From positions 318,257,186-318,321,185 of the forward strand of contig NC_058520.1 of NCBI RefSeq assembly GCF_904849725.1: 64,000 bases of DNA, read 5' to 3'. Position 1 is the stretch's first letter, and every line of letters begins with the position of its first letter. Source of the DNA: Hordeum vulgare subsp. vulgare (lineage: Eukaryota > Streptophyta > Magnoliopsida > Poales > Poaceae). A program made the translations under genes and the position numbers. The notes under the pieces were generated by a model that worked only from the letters and a program-made list of their open reading frames with translations, was not told the origin of the DNA and ran no database searches. Shown piece after piece: positions 33,960 through 45,999 of the stretch.

Positions 33960-34775
33960 TCCCTAAACTTAAAATGAATATTCCAACAATTGATGGTAGA
34001 TATGTTCCTGATATATATCTCACTTGCGAGTTAGAAACAGAACAACATTTGGCATGCTTATAATTTCCTGAGGATAGACGTGTTACTGCTGCTGTTTGTG
34101 AATTCCCTAGTTTTTCTTGTGTTTGGTAGGGTGAACATTGTCGAATACATCATGCTAATATTCCATCTACTTGGGATTCTTTGAAAACTGTTATGCGTAC
34201 TCGTTGGGTTCCACCATATTATCAACGACAATTACTTCAAAAATTGCAGCGTTTAAGACAAAGAAAAACTTTTGTAGAAGAATATTACCAGGAATTACAA
34301 ACTGGCATGATTGGATGTCGTATTGTTGAGGAAAATGAAGGTATGTTTGGATGATTTATAGGTGGGTTAAATAGATATATTTAGAATATTTTAGAATATT
34401 TTGGAGGAAAATGAAGGTATGTTTGGATGTTTTATCACTCGTTTATTCTATCTTGCCTGCAAAGCTGAACATGAAGTCCAGGATCGAAAAGCATTAGAGA
34501 TAACTAATTTTTCCGCGGGTTGCACTTCATCATGGACTCCATGTACCTCCTCTAATTCCACACGTCCTCCTACAACATCACCTACTTCAGCCACCAACTC
34601 CAACCGAGATACCAGGATATAGGCCTTTGCCCCACCCTCAGTGAAGAGCACACCTTTGGGCCTACCCAGAGCTCTTCTTCATCCATTGCATCCATAGGGC
34701 AAACACATAAGGTTATATGTCATCGTTGCATCGGATGGAGGTCTCTATACGAGAGAATGTCCATGCAAGCATGTA
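33960..34775 (+). pseudogene. T6 gag
   Basis: From about 33974 the plus strand encodes a retrotransposon gag domain (MNIPTIDGRYVPDIYL, TWDSLKTVMRTRWVPPYYQR, LQKLQRLRQRKTFVEEYYQE) with several stops. A repeated segment (34328-34358 and 34403-34433) duplicates the EENEGMFG block. After a Ser/Thr/Pro-rich linker, a damaged zinc-knuckle-like CHRC...CPCK stretch lies around 34720-34770. This Gag would package element RNA; the copy is dead. Confidence 0.7.
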
Positions 34776-35453
34776 ATGATTATTACTGAAGATGGTGGAT
34801 ATCACTCCGCTAGTGATTATGATGTGGAGACTCTGGCTCTTATTGCAAATGAAGAGCATTGTGTCGATGATACTAAACATGAGGCACACTACATGGTTGT
34901 TGACAATGCCGGCACGTATGAAAGTTTAGTGTCTCAACATATTTTAAGTGTGCGGGTAACACATGCTGAGAAAAATCAGAGGCACAACTCGTTCCTTACA
35001 AAGGGAGTTGTGAAGGAATGTTCTGTTCGCGTAATAATCGATGGAGGGAGTTGCAACAACTTGGCTAGCATGTAGATGGTGGAGAAGCTGTCTCTCACCA
35101 CTAGAACAGATCCTCATCCTTATTATATCCAATGGTTCAACAACAGTAGCAAGATTAAGGTAACAGGTATTGTTCGTGTGCATTTTAACATTGCTACATA
35201 CTCTCATTATGTTTATTGTGATGTGGTACCCATGGAAGCATGCCTTGTTTTACTTGGTAGACGATTGCAATTTGATAAAAAAATTGTACACCATGGTAGG
35301 ACAAATCAGTATACTCTTGTGCATAAGGATCAAAATATAACTTTGCATCCGATGTCTCCTAAACATATAATGGAAGATTACATTGCTAGAGCTAGTAAAG
35401 CAAAATCGGAGCTAAATAAGAGTGAAAATCAGATTGTGCCAAAGGAATTTTAG
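34776..35453 (+). pseudogene. T6 protease region
   Basis: Two consecutive same-frame ORFs (34776-35075 and 35076-35453) are separated by a single TAG. The first ends with a retropepsin-like active site, VIIDGGSCNNLAS, where DGG replaces the usual DTG/DSG. The second continues with IQWFNNSSKIKVTGIVRVHF and VLLGRRLQFD. Asp-Gly-Gly in place of Asp-Thr/Ser-Gly is a lineage feature or a mutation; I cannot tell which. The frame ends at TAG 35451-35453. Confidence 0.65.
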
Positions 35454-35581
35454 CAACACAATAAGCCTAATAAATCATCATGTAGTGTTGCATCTGAAAT
35501 AAAATTGAAGAGGGGATGTTTACTTGCTACTAACTCTGATATTACAGATCTGAATTTGCTACATGTGTCTGCTATGCATTT

Positions 35582-36300
35582 GTGTGCAAAGAGGTGTTAT
35601 TTGTATTCGAGGATGTGCCTACATCTTTGCGTCCTGCTATCATTAATAATTTTCAGGACTTTGCTCACGTATTTCCACAAGACGTGCCACCGGGATTACC
35701 ACCCATTAGAGGCATTGAGCATCAGAATGACTTAATTCCCAGTGCATCGCTACCCAACCGTGCGCCATACCATACCAATCCAGAGTTGACGAACGACATT
35801 ATGCCTCAAGTACAGGAGCTGCTTGACAAAGGTTATATACTTGAATCCCTTAGTCCTTGTGTTCTTCCTATTATTCTAGTGTCGAAAAAGGATGGTACAT
35901 CGCATATGTGTGTTGATTGTAGAGGCATTAATAATGTTACAATTCGTTATCGTTATCCTATTCCTAGGCTATATGATATGGTTGATGAATTAAGTGGCTC
36001 TACAATTTTCTCCAAAGTTGATTTGGATAGTGGATACCATCGAATTCATAGGAAATTGGGAGATGCATGGAAAACAATATTTGAAACTAAGTTTGGATTT
36101 ATGAGTGGTTAGTCATGCCTTTTGGGTTGACTAATGCACCTAGTACTTTCATGAGATTAATGAATGAGGTTTTACGTGATTTCATTGGAGGATTTGTGGT
36201 AGTCTATTTTGATGATATACTGATTTATAGTAGATCCTTGGAGGAGCACTTGGAACATTTATGTTGTTTTTATTGCTCTGTGTGATGCACGTTTGTTTGG
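35582..36300 (+). pseudogene. T6 reverse transcriptase
   Basis: A frame from 35582 carries DFAHVFPQDVPPGLPPIRGI, LLDKGYILESLSPC, VSKKDGTSHMCVDCRGINN and FSKVDLDSGYH. A one-base deletion near 36096 shifts the frame. The next part holds [20 protein letters not shown] and the catalytic box YFDD at 36205-36216, then breaks again after 36255. Catalytic residues are recognisable but the gene is non-functional. Confidence 0.8.
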
Positions 36301-36900
36301 TAACCTTGGGAATTGCACCTTTTGCATGCACTGAGTATCTTTTTTTGGCTATGTTTTTACTCCACAGGGAATTGAAGTTGATAATGCCAAGAATGAAGCT
36401 ATTGAAACTTGGCCATAGCCGAAAACGATCTCACAAGTGAGGAATTTTCTTGGGCTCGTTGGATTCTTTCGAAATTTTGTGAGAGAATTCAACACCATTG
36501 TTGCACCTCTCAATAGGATTACAAAGAAGGATGTTCCTTTTTCTTGGGGTACCGCACATGAAGAAGCCTTCACGGTATTGAAAGATAAGTTAACACATGG
36601 TCCTTTACTCCAACTTCCTGATTTTAATAAGACTTTGGAGCTTGAATGTGATGCTAGTGGAAGTGGATTCAGAGGTGTGTTATTACAAGATGGTATTTCT
36701 GAACAATTTAGTGGGCCTAGTCTTAATTATTCTACTTTTGATAAGGAATTATATGCTCTTGTTCGGACCTTGGAAACACTGCAACATTATCTATGGCCCA
36801 AAGAATTTTGTATACATTCTGATCATGAATATTTGAATGTGTTAAAAGTTAAGCAAAACTGAATAGTAGATATGCTAAATGGGTTGAATTCATTGAAACT
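36301..36900 (+). pseudogene. T6 RT thumb and RNase H
   Basis: The frame 36437-36862 has the thumb block ([22 protein letters not shown]) and RNase H motifs: [37 protein letters not shown] and the catalytic HSDHEYL. It stops at a TGA and decays further to about 36960. Confidence 0.75.
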
Positions 36901-37994
36901 TTCCCTTATGTCATTAAACACAAGAAGGAAAAAGAAAATGTTATTATTGATGCATTGTCTTGTGGCTATACAATGCTTTGACAACTGGATTTAAAATATT
37001 TGGTTTGGATACCATCAAAGATAAATATTTGAATGATGTTGAATTTAAAGATGTGTTGCTGAATTGTAAAGAAGGTGGAACATGGAACAAGTTCATCATC
37101 AATGATGGATTTATATTCCGTGCTAATAAGCTATGCATTCCAACTAGCTCCATTCATCTATTGTTTTTACAGGAGGTGCATGAAGGAGGATTAATGGGAA
37201 ACTTTAGCGCGAAGAATATTAATGACATACTTGCTACACATTTCTTTTGGTCAAATATGAGACGTGATGTTGAGTGTTTTGTTGCTCGCTGCACTACATG
37301 TCAAGAAGCTAAGTCACGAGTCAATCCTCATGGTTAATATATTCCTTTTTTCTGTACCTAGTGTTCCTTGGGAGGATATATCTATGGACTTGATTTTAGA
37401 TTTACCTCGAACAAATAAGGGGAGGGATAGCATATTTTGTGTTGCGGATAGATCTTCAAAAATGGCACACTTTCTACCATGTCATAAAAGTGATGGTGAT
37501 GCTAATGTTGCTGATTTGTTCTTTCGTGAAATTATTCGCTTGCACGGTTTGCCAAATATAATTGTTTCATAACATGACGCTAAATTTCTTAGCCACTTTT
37601 GGAGATGTTTATGGGCTAAGTTTGGGACTAAACTCCTTTTTATTACTACATGTCACCCCAAACTGATGGACAAACTGAAGTAGTCAATAGATCATTGTCT
37701 ACTATGCTTAAGGTAGTTTTGAAGAATAACTTCAAAATGTCAGTAGAATGCTTGCCTCATATTGAATTTTCATATAATCTTTCATTTCATTCTATTACTA
37801 ATATGTGCCCTTTTGAAATTGTGTATGGTTTCCCACCTCGTGCACCTATTGATTTGTTTCCTCTTCCATCTTCGAAGAAGCTTAATTTTGATGCTAAACA
37901 ACATGTTGAATTGATCTTAAAAATGCATGAGATAGCTAAGGAAAATATTGAGCGTATGAATGCTAAATACAAACTTGTTGAAGATTCAGGGTAG
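36901..37994 (+). pseudogene. T6 integrase
   Basis: The zinc-binding domain ([31 protein letters not shown]) lies in 36960-37337. The core follows in another frame from about 37320 ([30 protein letters not shown], then a TAA), and the [19 protein letters not shown] block is in a third frame from 37650. The C-terminal part ends near 37994 shortly before T7. The catalytic Asp/Asp/Glu region is split by frameshifts. Confidence 0.75.
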
Positions 37995-38035
37995 AAAACA
38001 TGTTGTCTTTGCACTTGGAGACCTTGTTTGGTTAC

Positions 38036-39458
38036 TGATAACCCACAAGTATAGGGGATCACAACAGTCTTCACGTGTAGTATTTCACCCTAATTTATTG
38101 ATTTGACATAAGTGGAGCCAAGGAATATTTAGAGGCCTTGCAGTCCAGTTATCAATTCAATAGTACCTTGGATATCTCTCTGCAGCAAATGATTTAGTAG
38201 CACGACAAATAATAGTAGTAGCGTTAACATTTATAGCAGCCATTTTGGTAACATGAGTAATAGTAGCAATTGAGTAGCATGTGTGACAGTAACAACAACG
38301 GTAGTAACTTAGCAAAATTCAGTATTTGTACAACGTAGGAACATGGACCAGTGATGGAAATATATGGATGACATCAATCATGTAACATTTACACACTAGA
38401 GTGACACATAACTAGCTCTGATTCATCAATATAATGTAGACATGCATTCCATATATAGTCATACGTGCTTGTGATAAGAACTTGCATGAAATGTTTTGTT
38501 CGACCCTCCCGTGGCAGAGGGGTTCTATTGTAAACTTAGCAATAGTAAGGCCTCCTTTTAATAGAGAACCGAATCAAAGCATTAACACATACTGAATACA
38601 TGAACTCCTCAAACTACGACAATCACCGGAAAGAATCCCAATGATTGTCACCTTGGGGTATGCGAATCAAGACACGTTGTAGGTAACTACAACTTGCAAG
38701 ATAGGATCCAAATCACTCTTATATTCATGAAAACATAATAGGTTCAGGTCTGAAAACATGGCACTCGGGCCCTAGTGACAAGCATTAAGCATAGCAAAGT
38801 CATAGCAACGTCAATCTCAGAACATAGTGGATACTAGGGATGAAGCCCTATCAAACTTAACTCGACTACATGATCAATCTCGTCCAAACCTCATCACCAT
38901 CTAGCAGGAGTACTAAGAAATTACTCACATCCGGTGGTGAGGATCATGCATTTGTGGATGGAGAAGGGTTGATGATGACGACGACAACGAACCCCCCTCT
39001 TCGGAGCCCCAAACACACTCCTGATTATCCCCCCCCCCGCCCCCGAGGAAGAACATGAGGTGGCGGTGGCTCTGTCTTGTAAAACGTAATGAAAGTTTAT
39101 CTTTGATTTCTTTCTTCGAGGATGTGAAATTAAATGAGTGTAATTAGGGTCGAGAGAGCCCCGTGGGCCCCATAAGGCATCAGGGCGCGACTAGGGGGTG
39201 GCCAGGCCATGTTGCCTTGTGGTCCACACACAACCCCCTTTTGTGGTTCTTTGCTTGAAAAATCCTTATTTATTCTAGAAATAATTCACAAAAAGTTTTG
39301 TCCAATTCTCAGAAGTTTTATTTCTGCATAGAAATAACACCAAGGTAGTTCTGCTGAAAACAGCGCAAGTCCTGGATAGTTCCATTCAAATCATGCAAAT
39401 TAGAGTCCAAAACCAGATCAAAAGTGTTTCCATGGTAGATATACTGGAGACGGATCAA
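38036..39458 (-). repeat. T7 3' LTR (1423 bp)
   Basis: On the plus strand it starts TGATAACCCACAAGTATAGG and ends CTGGAGACGGATCA. On the minus strand it begins TGATCCGTCTCC, so the element runs right to left. A run of C at 39029-39039 and a GC-rich imperfect inverted repeat (39168-39225) lie inside. Confidence 0.85.
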
Positions 39459-39477
39459 CTCGCCCAACCTTAGCTCG
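39459..39477 (-). promoter_or_regulatory. T7 polypurine tract (degenerate)
   Basis: On the minus strand GAGCTAAGGTTGGGCGAGT precedes the LTR start. It is a mutated form of the TAAGCTTGGGGGAGT tract of T5. Confidence 0.6.
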
Positions 39478-41500
39478 TTGCTTGTCTTCAAGCAATTCAG
39501 TTGATAAACTGAAAATGATAAAGAAAACTTTTACAAACTCTTTTGTTCTTGTTGTTGTATACATGCTTAGCTAGTGTTCTTGTTTCAGCATAAATCATAA
39601 GTAACCACATATATCATAATAATTAAGCATCATATTCAATCATGGAAATACATAACCAACTAGCAAGAAATAATAAGATATCTCACATACCAGCAATTTG
39701 TCAAAACAATCATGATATAATATGGTGACATGGTATCTCGCTCGCCCTTTCTAAGACCACAAAACATAAATGCAGACAACCTCTTAGGTTCAAGTAACGA
39801 CTAAACATTATAATTGCGGGTAGAAAGATCAAATTCATGCTCACATCCAACATAAACTAGCCCCAATGCATAAGGATGACAATAGTACTGTACGGTCTAG
39901 TGCTTTTAGTTAGAGGATGATGACTCGACATAAAAGTAAATAGATAGACCCTTCGCAGAGGAAAACATTGATTTACAAAAGTGCTAGAGCTGAAGTTTTA
40001 ATGCAGGATTATAAATATGATGGTGTTATTTACTCTCAATGTTATGACAATGATTTTGAGTATCTTGTATGCTAAACTCATTACTAGTGGTTCCCAAATA
40101 GAATTGTAAAGTTTAACTCTTATACACCATCCATTCACACCCCATGGCTAGCCGAATTCACAAGTGCCCTGCAACATATGAACATTCCCAAGGTGTTTTG
40201 TCTTAATTTAGTTTTGGTTATGCAGAACCGGGCATCATTTTTATCAACCTCTCTTGTGCAATTACAGGGAATAAACGCCCGTTTTGAGGATAACTTACTT
40301 ATCATAGAAGATATTGATTGCCTCACCGCTCAATGAGCGGTACGAGTTCACAAAACAGATGTTTGTTTGAATATTTATAGGTGGCACATGCAAATTTACT
40401 TGAAAGAACAAGGTAATGCCACATCTAGGTAGGTGTGGTGGACTCATGTGGAATAACTGGGTTTAGGATTTTGGGTGCACAAGCAGCATTCTCGCTTAGT
40501 ACACGTGAAGGCTAGCAATAGGCGGGAATCAACCAACTAGAGAGCAACAACGATCATGAACATGCATTGTGAATAATTAACATTGGATATTAGCACGAGT
40601 AGGATATGAGAACTCTCAATGTAAACATCATGATGGTTGCATTGGTTTTGAATCAACTACATGTTTTCATATGGACCAAGTCAACCTGCTCAAACTATTC
40701 AAAGGGAAATACCATACTACCATACCACATCATAACTATTTTAATGCATCTTGAGACACAAGATAAATTATTATCAACTCCTAGCTATTTAATCATGGCA
40801 TGAAACACTATGATCTCTAATTATCATGATAAACTTGTTCACTCATGATATACTCAATCAAGATCGAACGAGCCAACATATTTATAGAAATTAAAAACAA
40901 GAAGAGTTCATACCCATTTACTTTGACACGACCATTTCATCAAATTTTGTCATTATTTACATTCACTTGCACAACCGAATGATGTGGTAATAATAAAAGT
41001 GCAAGGGTGCCGTGGACGAAGATCGAATCTGCAGGGCAGTTTTAAACAAAGGAGAAGACATGGTAATATTGGCTCTTTGTTAGACCAACAACAAAGCATA
41101 TGAGAGCCACTTAATTTTTTCATCGTGATCTTCTCCTTTTGACGACTCAAAGAAAACAAAAGAAATTTAGAGGAACACACTGAAATATTTGTGAAGTTTT
41201 TGATTTTTCTTACGAGGAAAGAAAACAAGCAATGGAAAAACCGAACTGAGAAAAACTATTTACATGGGAAAGCTACCAACGAGTAGAGGAAATATTTCTG
41301 GGTTTTCTCCTAATACTACCACTAATTTAATAGGGAAATAAAAATAAAAAAGGAGTGAGAAATGTCTTTGGATTTTATGAAGTTTTTCAAACACACAAGA
41401 AGAAAGCGGAAAATAGAACTAACATGGACTTATAATGAAAGAGGATGAACACCGACAATTTATACGAAGTGTGTGAACATGAATCTAATGTCGTTGAAAA
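39478..41500 (-). other. T7 non-coding 3' internal region
   Basis: AT-rich, with no supported coding sequence. It corresponds in position to the long non-coding 3' region of T5. Confidence 0.5.
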
Positions 41501-41504
41501 ATAC

Positions 41505-41525
41505 GTACTCCCCCAAGCTTAGGCA
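41505..41525 (-). promoter_or_regulatory. T7 internal polypurine-like tract
   Basis: On the minus strand a CCTAAGCTTGGGGGAGTA stretch lies just downstream of the accessory ORF. T5 has a similar internal copy after its own accessory ORF. Confidence 0.5.
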
Positions 41526-41620
41526 TTTGCCTAGCTTGATGATCACCACTGCTAATAGTCGTTAGGACCGGGAAAATACTTTTGCTGAAGCACGTAAGCA
41601 TCCCAAGCCTGGGCCTAGGT

Positions 41621-42085
41621 CTACGTAGTAGCCAACTCATTTCGATAACCAAATATGTGTGCTCGCGCGATAGTGTATCTGTTTGTGGCATGAAAGTTTA
41701 ACAAAGAGGGTGCGGGCAACACAATGATATCGTGAGAGTTTTCGATGTATACTAAGTTATAACGACTATTATGTGGGGGTTGAGGCAACTCAATGAAGTG
41801 GTGCTCTATCATAGACTGGTGGTCAAGATAAACTTTAGGCAACATGTAATCATTAGGGAGAAAATCAACCTCAAAATGTTCTCCCAAGCGGGTGGCATAA
41901 ATGCCACCATGAATTTTGCCTCTACTCCGGTTATAATTTACGCGATGCACAACGATAGCACCTAGATTGTAAGTGTTAACACCATAAAATGCATGACGCA
42001 AAATAGCAAGAGTGGGGGCACTGAGACAACCACCCTCCTTCATAGCAGTTATGCATTTTCCTACAAACAAAGAGAAATAATGCAC
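41621..42085 (-). pseudogene. T7 ORF between protease and 3' region, Athila-type, function unknown
   Basis: A 154-codon minus-strand ORF contains HAFYGVNTYNLGAIVVHRVN, GGIYATRLGEHFEVDF and YLDHQSMIEHHFIELP blocks. I associate these with a conserved ORF of Triticeae Athila-like elements, without a known enzymatic fold. There are no clear membrane segments. The start is the first ATG and may not be native; the frame may continue upstream with interruptions. It lies where an Athila accessory (so-called env-like) ORF is expected, but function is open. Confidence 0.5.
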
Positions 42086-42690
42086 AAAAGGAAAAAAAGC
42101 ACACTTGTGGCCCTGGCGTTTGACACGTCTCTTGTTTCTCCTATAGTTAGGGTGAGGAGGAATTCCTCGAATTCCTCCGGCTTAAGCTCACGCACTCCCT
42201 CGTCAGAGGGAAGGAAGCATATTTCACAAAATCTAGAAAGAGGTCATTCTAATGTTCAACATACAGATCAAAGCGCACTATGGGAAGATCGTCCTTACCC
42301 AAGAAATAAATATTTTGCATGAAAGAGTTAGTGAAGAGATATTATTGATCACACTCATCTGCAAGGAAGTTGGTTCACCCGACGGTTGCGCCAAATTGGA
42401 CAAATGCTTCACAAAAACCCGCATTGTTCATGAATGGGGTATGTGGACATTTGGAAGGCCGAACGTGTGTGTTTTGGAGAATGTTAATGTCGCGATCCTG
42501 AGTTTCCCCAATAACTCCCTTAGGGATCCAGCTCGAAGAACCCTTCCTTCAAGAACACCTCGTGAAGAATTTCATTTTCCTACATACAAATTTCTGAAAT
42601 TATTGGACCCCAAAATTATGTGAGTAAAACCTTGCATGATTTATAGCAACTACTCATATGGATGCCTAGAGGTCACATCAAGAATTACTA
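42086..42690 (-). other. T7 sequence between protease and accessory ORF
   Basis: This 0.6-kb stretch should hold RT to integrase (about 3 kb) in a complete element but shows no pol motif. A deletion junction probably lies here. Confidence 0.45.
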
Positions 42691-42891
42691 CTACTTGGAA
42701 CTCAAAGGATCAACACATGCAAGATCATTTTCAGTAGCACCAAGTGTAGCAAAATATGCAAAATACAAACCAGTAAAGCAAAAAGTATTTGGCTGAACGG
42801 GAGAGTCACATACCAAGGAGCTATTCCTCAAAACAGTTTTTGAAACGGAGTTCCGAGCAAAGAGATCAAAAATTTCAGTCTCCGGAGGAAG

Positions 42892-42925
<34 letters not shown>

Positions 42926-43430
42926 AGATTTTTTTGTGTAGGTACGCGACGAAGTGAGCAAAAGGGATAAGGCACTAGATTTATCAGCCATTTGCAAAGA
43001 TATGTTAGTGAGTGTAAGCTTAGTTAGATCTAGTCTTTTATAAAGAGAGAAAGACATTACAGTAACACTGGATCATAAATCACATAGACTAGTTATAACC
43101 TATCTTCTTTTAATAGAGAAAGTTATAGTGGGTATGCAATGATCTCCCAGCTTCTTAGGCACTCCACCATTAATAGAATAATCAGCAAGCATAGTAGCAA
43201 ATTCAGTTTTAGTGATTTTTCTTTTGTTGCTAATAATATCCTTCATATACTTAGCACACGGAGGCATTTTCAATATTAGTCCAGCGAGCGTGGGGAAATT
43301 CTAAACATCAAGTCACTTAAGCGGTCTATCATCATGGCATTGTGTCTCAATTTATTTTTAGATAATTATTGAAGTGCTTTTCCTTGACAATGTAATTACC
43401 AAATTCATTCATCCATGGACTAGGAGTCTT
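42691..43430 (-). pseudogene. T7 gag end and aspartic protease
   Basis: On the minus strand, 43430 to about 43080 reads as gag C-terminus (LAGLILKMPPCAKYMKDII, ATMLADYSINGGVPKKLGD) with stops. The protease active site LCDLGSSVTVMSFSLYKRLD is around 43075-43020. The following sequence runs into a TC/GA repeat and loses similarity by about 42900. Active-site DLGSS is typical of some Athila/Tat-like families. Confidence 0.65.
42893..42922. repeat. (GA)n microsatellite
   Basis: About 15 GA units lie inside the decayed protease region of T7. Confidence 0.9.
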
Positions 43431-43438
43431 AGTGTAAG

Positions 43439-44817
43439 TGTAAGTGCATCTAGTGCTCCTTAGTGATTTTTGTGTATTGAATACTTATAGGTTAAGATAT
43501 TAATATGTTTGTGAGTGTACACACGCTCTATAGGTCACTTAGGAGTTTGAGTTATACGAAGAATATCGACCCCTAAAAATGAATGTCTTCGGCTGAAGAA
43601 CTTGATACTTTCGTGAAGGTTTTGAAAGTGAGGAAATTGTTTTGTCCTTGAAGATATTGATGTGAGGACTTTGAAGCGTGAAGACTTTTGTTTTCGTAGT
43701 TTCATTTCCTTTCTTTTGAGTCACAGGAATACCATACTATTAAAGGGGGTCGAGGTAAAACTAAGGAAAAGTTTCCAAGTGATGCTCATCTCAAAGCATA
43801 CACATAACCAATCCTTGGAGTGAAGCCTTTGGAAATATTTTATAGTTTAGTCAACTTCTTCAGTGACAAATAAGAAGATCTTATGTCTGTGGGGAAATTG
43901 CTCTCACTTAGGAGTTAGGATTTTGCCATTGCGAATTACCTACAAGTGAGGAATATGAGAGACATGAGGACATTCACAACTTGAAAGTTATGACCGTTGC
44001 TACACTGCGCGCGAGCTCTCCCCAAACCTTATCCACATAACGGTCATATCATTGGGGCATTTATGTCAAATCATCTCGGGAATGCTCCCCGGCTATAAAT
44101 TGTCGTCCTCCATAACCACATGCTGGTTGGCTGCTCCACGAGAGGATAGCCGCCCCCCAAAACCAAAACACCAAAATTGATTGAGCATCACTGAAGAGAT
44201 TGTTCCTGTGTGGAACCGACACTTGTTACCTTTGAAGACTGTGCAACTTTCAGATGTCGGGTGACCTATTTTTTGAGGGTTTGGAAGTCTTCCCTCAAGA
44301 TTTATCATGAGTGTTGGGAGAGGACTCTTTGTCCTTAGCTCAAGTAGAATATGGTAAGTACTTAGCGTCATGGGACTCTGTGTCCTTTGGTTTAAATACC
44401 ATGCCGCTCCGAATCAGACATACGACTGTCACAACAGTTGGAAGTGGGTCATCAAATCACTCTCTTCATGGGGTACCTCGTTCTATTTCCTCAACCCTTC
44501 TATTTCCTCATTTACATGTTGATGAAATTGATCGTTACTGTTTGAAGAATTTGACTGAAGACTTTCTCAAATTTCTCATCTCAAATTCTTCACATCACTT
44601 GTTCTTCACCAGCTTATCCTGATCTTGCTACTCGTGCTAAGTGTTTGTTTGATTCCATCATGATGACCATGCTTTTGCAAAGTTACACTTATGTGTGAGT
44701 ACTTATTCCATTGCATGATGTTCGTGACTAAGTAATTTCCTCACGGGGAAATTCCTCGGTGACGAATTCATAAAAATCGCCTATTCACCCCTCTCTAGTC
44801 GATATGACACACTTTTA
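43439..44817 (+). repeat. T8 5' LTR (about 1379 bp)
   Basis: It starts TGTAAGTGCATCTAGTGC and ends near ATGACACACTTTTA. The right end is placed just before the primer-binding site; the canonical CA has decayed to TA, so the end is uncertain by a few bases. A TATAAAT stretch lies near 44094-44100. Confidence 0.75.
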
Positions 44818-44819
44818 AT

Positions 44820-44835
44820 TGGTATCAGTGCAAGG
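44820..44835 (+). promoter_or_regulatory. T8 primer-binding site (initiator tRNA-Met type)
   Basis: TGGTATCAGTGCAAGG directly follows the LTR end and differs from the Copia consensus TGGTATCAGAGC at one position. Confidence 0.8.
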
Positions 44836-44899
44836 TACTCCCTCATTGCGTGTGATTTTGGTTTAACCAAGTGGAATTTTAGTTATGTCGATTATAGGT

Positions 44900-45862
44900 A
44901 TGATCAAGGTCACTGTGGTCTGTCCTACCTTTGAAGGGACGGACTACCCCTAGTGGAAGAACAAGATGCGCATGCATCTTGAAGCAATTAACAACGATCT
45001 CTGGTATGTTGTGGCAAAGGGTGTTCCTATTGTATCTGAAGTTATCAACGCTCGAGATGTGAAGAGATTCAAGAAACTCGACTCTAAAGCGAAGAATATC
45101 ATATGTGGCTATCTGAGCAAAGGTCAGTAGGGCAGAGTGAGTGCTTTGGGATCTACAAAGCTCATCTTGGACAGGTTGTCCAAAGTCAATGAAGGAGTCT
45201 CTACACAATGTAACTCTTGGGTTGATTTTCTTCACAATATCTTCAACCGCTTCAAAAGACTCGATAAAGAAAATTGTCAGCAAACCTTAGATCGCCTCAC
45301 TAATATCTCCAATGAGCTACAGGATCTTGGGGCCACTCACATCACCGACCATGAGGTGGTGAAGGAATTGCTGAGATCTCTTGATTCTTCATTCGATACA
45401 CTAGTTTTGATGATTCAAGAGCGTGAAGAGTAAAAGTCACTAGATCCTGATCATATTCTTGAGAGACTCAATACTCATGAATTCCAACAATCTGAGAAGA
45501 GAGATCTGCATGGACCAAGCTATGGACGATCTCATGCGCTTAAGGCAAAGGTTGTTTTCTCATATGAAGAAGAAGAATTTGACTGCAGTCTTGATGATCC
45601 TGAAGAACTTGGTAAGGAACTTGCAATGCTTGTGAGGAAATTCCAGAAGTTCTCTAGACAAGGTCAGTTCAGAAAATCATCAATAAGAGATGTAAGGAAA
45701 TCAGAATCTTCATATGCGGACTACAAGAAAAAAACCTGCCATAAATGCAAGAAGTCTGGTCACTACATTGTTGATTGTCCTTGCTCGGTAAAGGAATCAA
45801 AGAAGAATAGGTACAAGGATGAAAGTTTCGATGACTCACAGAAAAAGAACAAATCTTCATAA
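44900..45862 (+). pseudogene. T8 gag with zinc knuckle
   Basis: One frame runs from ATG 44900 to 45862 (321 codons) with three in-frame stops, near 44950, 45127 and 45431. It includes the Copia gag (UBN2-type) blocks EGTDYP.WKNKMRMHLEA, WDF-like WVDFLHNIFNRFKRL and VVKELLRSLDSSFDTLV, then a CCHC zinc knuckle CHKCKKSGHYIVDCP at 45738-45782. The zinc knuckle binds element RNA. The stop at 45860 sits just before a 37-bp duplication, after which the reading frame moves. Confidence 0.8.
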
Positions 45863-45925
45863 TACTCATCATGAAAGTCTTCATCGCACAAGGAGAACAA
45901 TTTTAGAAAGGCTCGGGCTCTTATT

Positions 45926-45999
45926 GGCAAGGCAATGTATTCTGAGGAAGAATATGAGGAATGGCAAGGCAATGTATTCTGAGGAAGAATATGAGGAAT
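45926..45999 (+). repeat. 37-bp tandem duplication in T8 gag region
   Basis: GGCAAGGCAATGTATTCTGA... occurs at 45926-45962 and again at 45963-45999. The length is not a multiple of three, so it shifts the frame: the block GKAMYSEEEYEE is encoded in frame 2 before and frame 3 after. Confidence 0.95.

Larger units (their letters stand above)
33204..38035 (+). mobile_element. T6: Ty3/Gypsy element, internal region
   Basis: The plus-strand order gag, protease, RT, RNase H, integrase is typical of Ty3/Gypsy. The RT sequence type (LPNRAPYHTNPE, KVDLDSGYH, YFDD) looks chromovirus-like, possibly CRM or Reina group, but I cannot settle that. Its 5' LTR would lie left of T3, which suggests that T3 inserted into the T6 leader. 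Its right side is interrupted by T7 at 38035/38036, with GTTAC (38031-38035) as the expected duplication. It is heavily mutated. Confidence 0.75.
38036..43438 (-). mobile_element. T7: Athila-like element lacking RT and integrase (left part)
   Basis: Read on the minus strand from 43438 it holds the end of gag plus protease, then directly a downstream accessory-type ORF, a long non-coding region and a 3' LTR at 38036-39458. RT, RNase H and integrase are absent between protease and accessory ORF. It is interrupted on the right by T8 (GTAAG at 43434-43438), so its 5' LTR is beyond the nest. LTR ends resemble those of T5 (CCACAAGTATAGGGG motif). Confidence 0.75.

Noticed and set aside
33204..38035. 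Firm assignment of T6 to the centromeric (CRM) lineage
   Set aside because: RT blocks resemble chromoviruses in general. No LTR or integrase C-terminal motif is available to decide the lineage.
43539..44622. Short ORFs in the T8 LTR
   Set aside because: They lie fully inside an LTR, have no domains and use no conserved frame.
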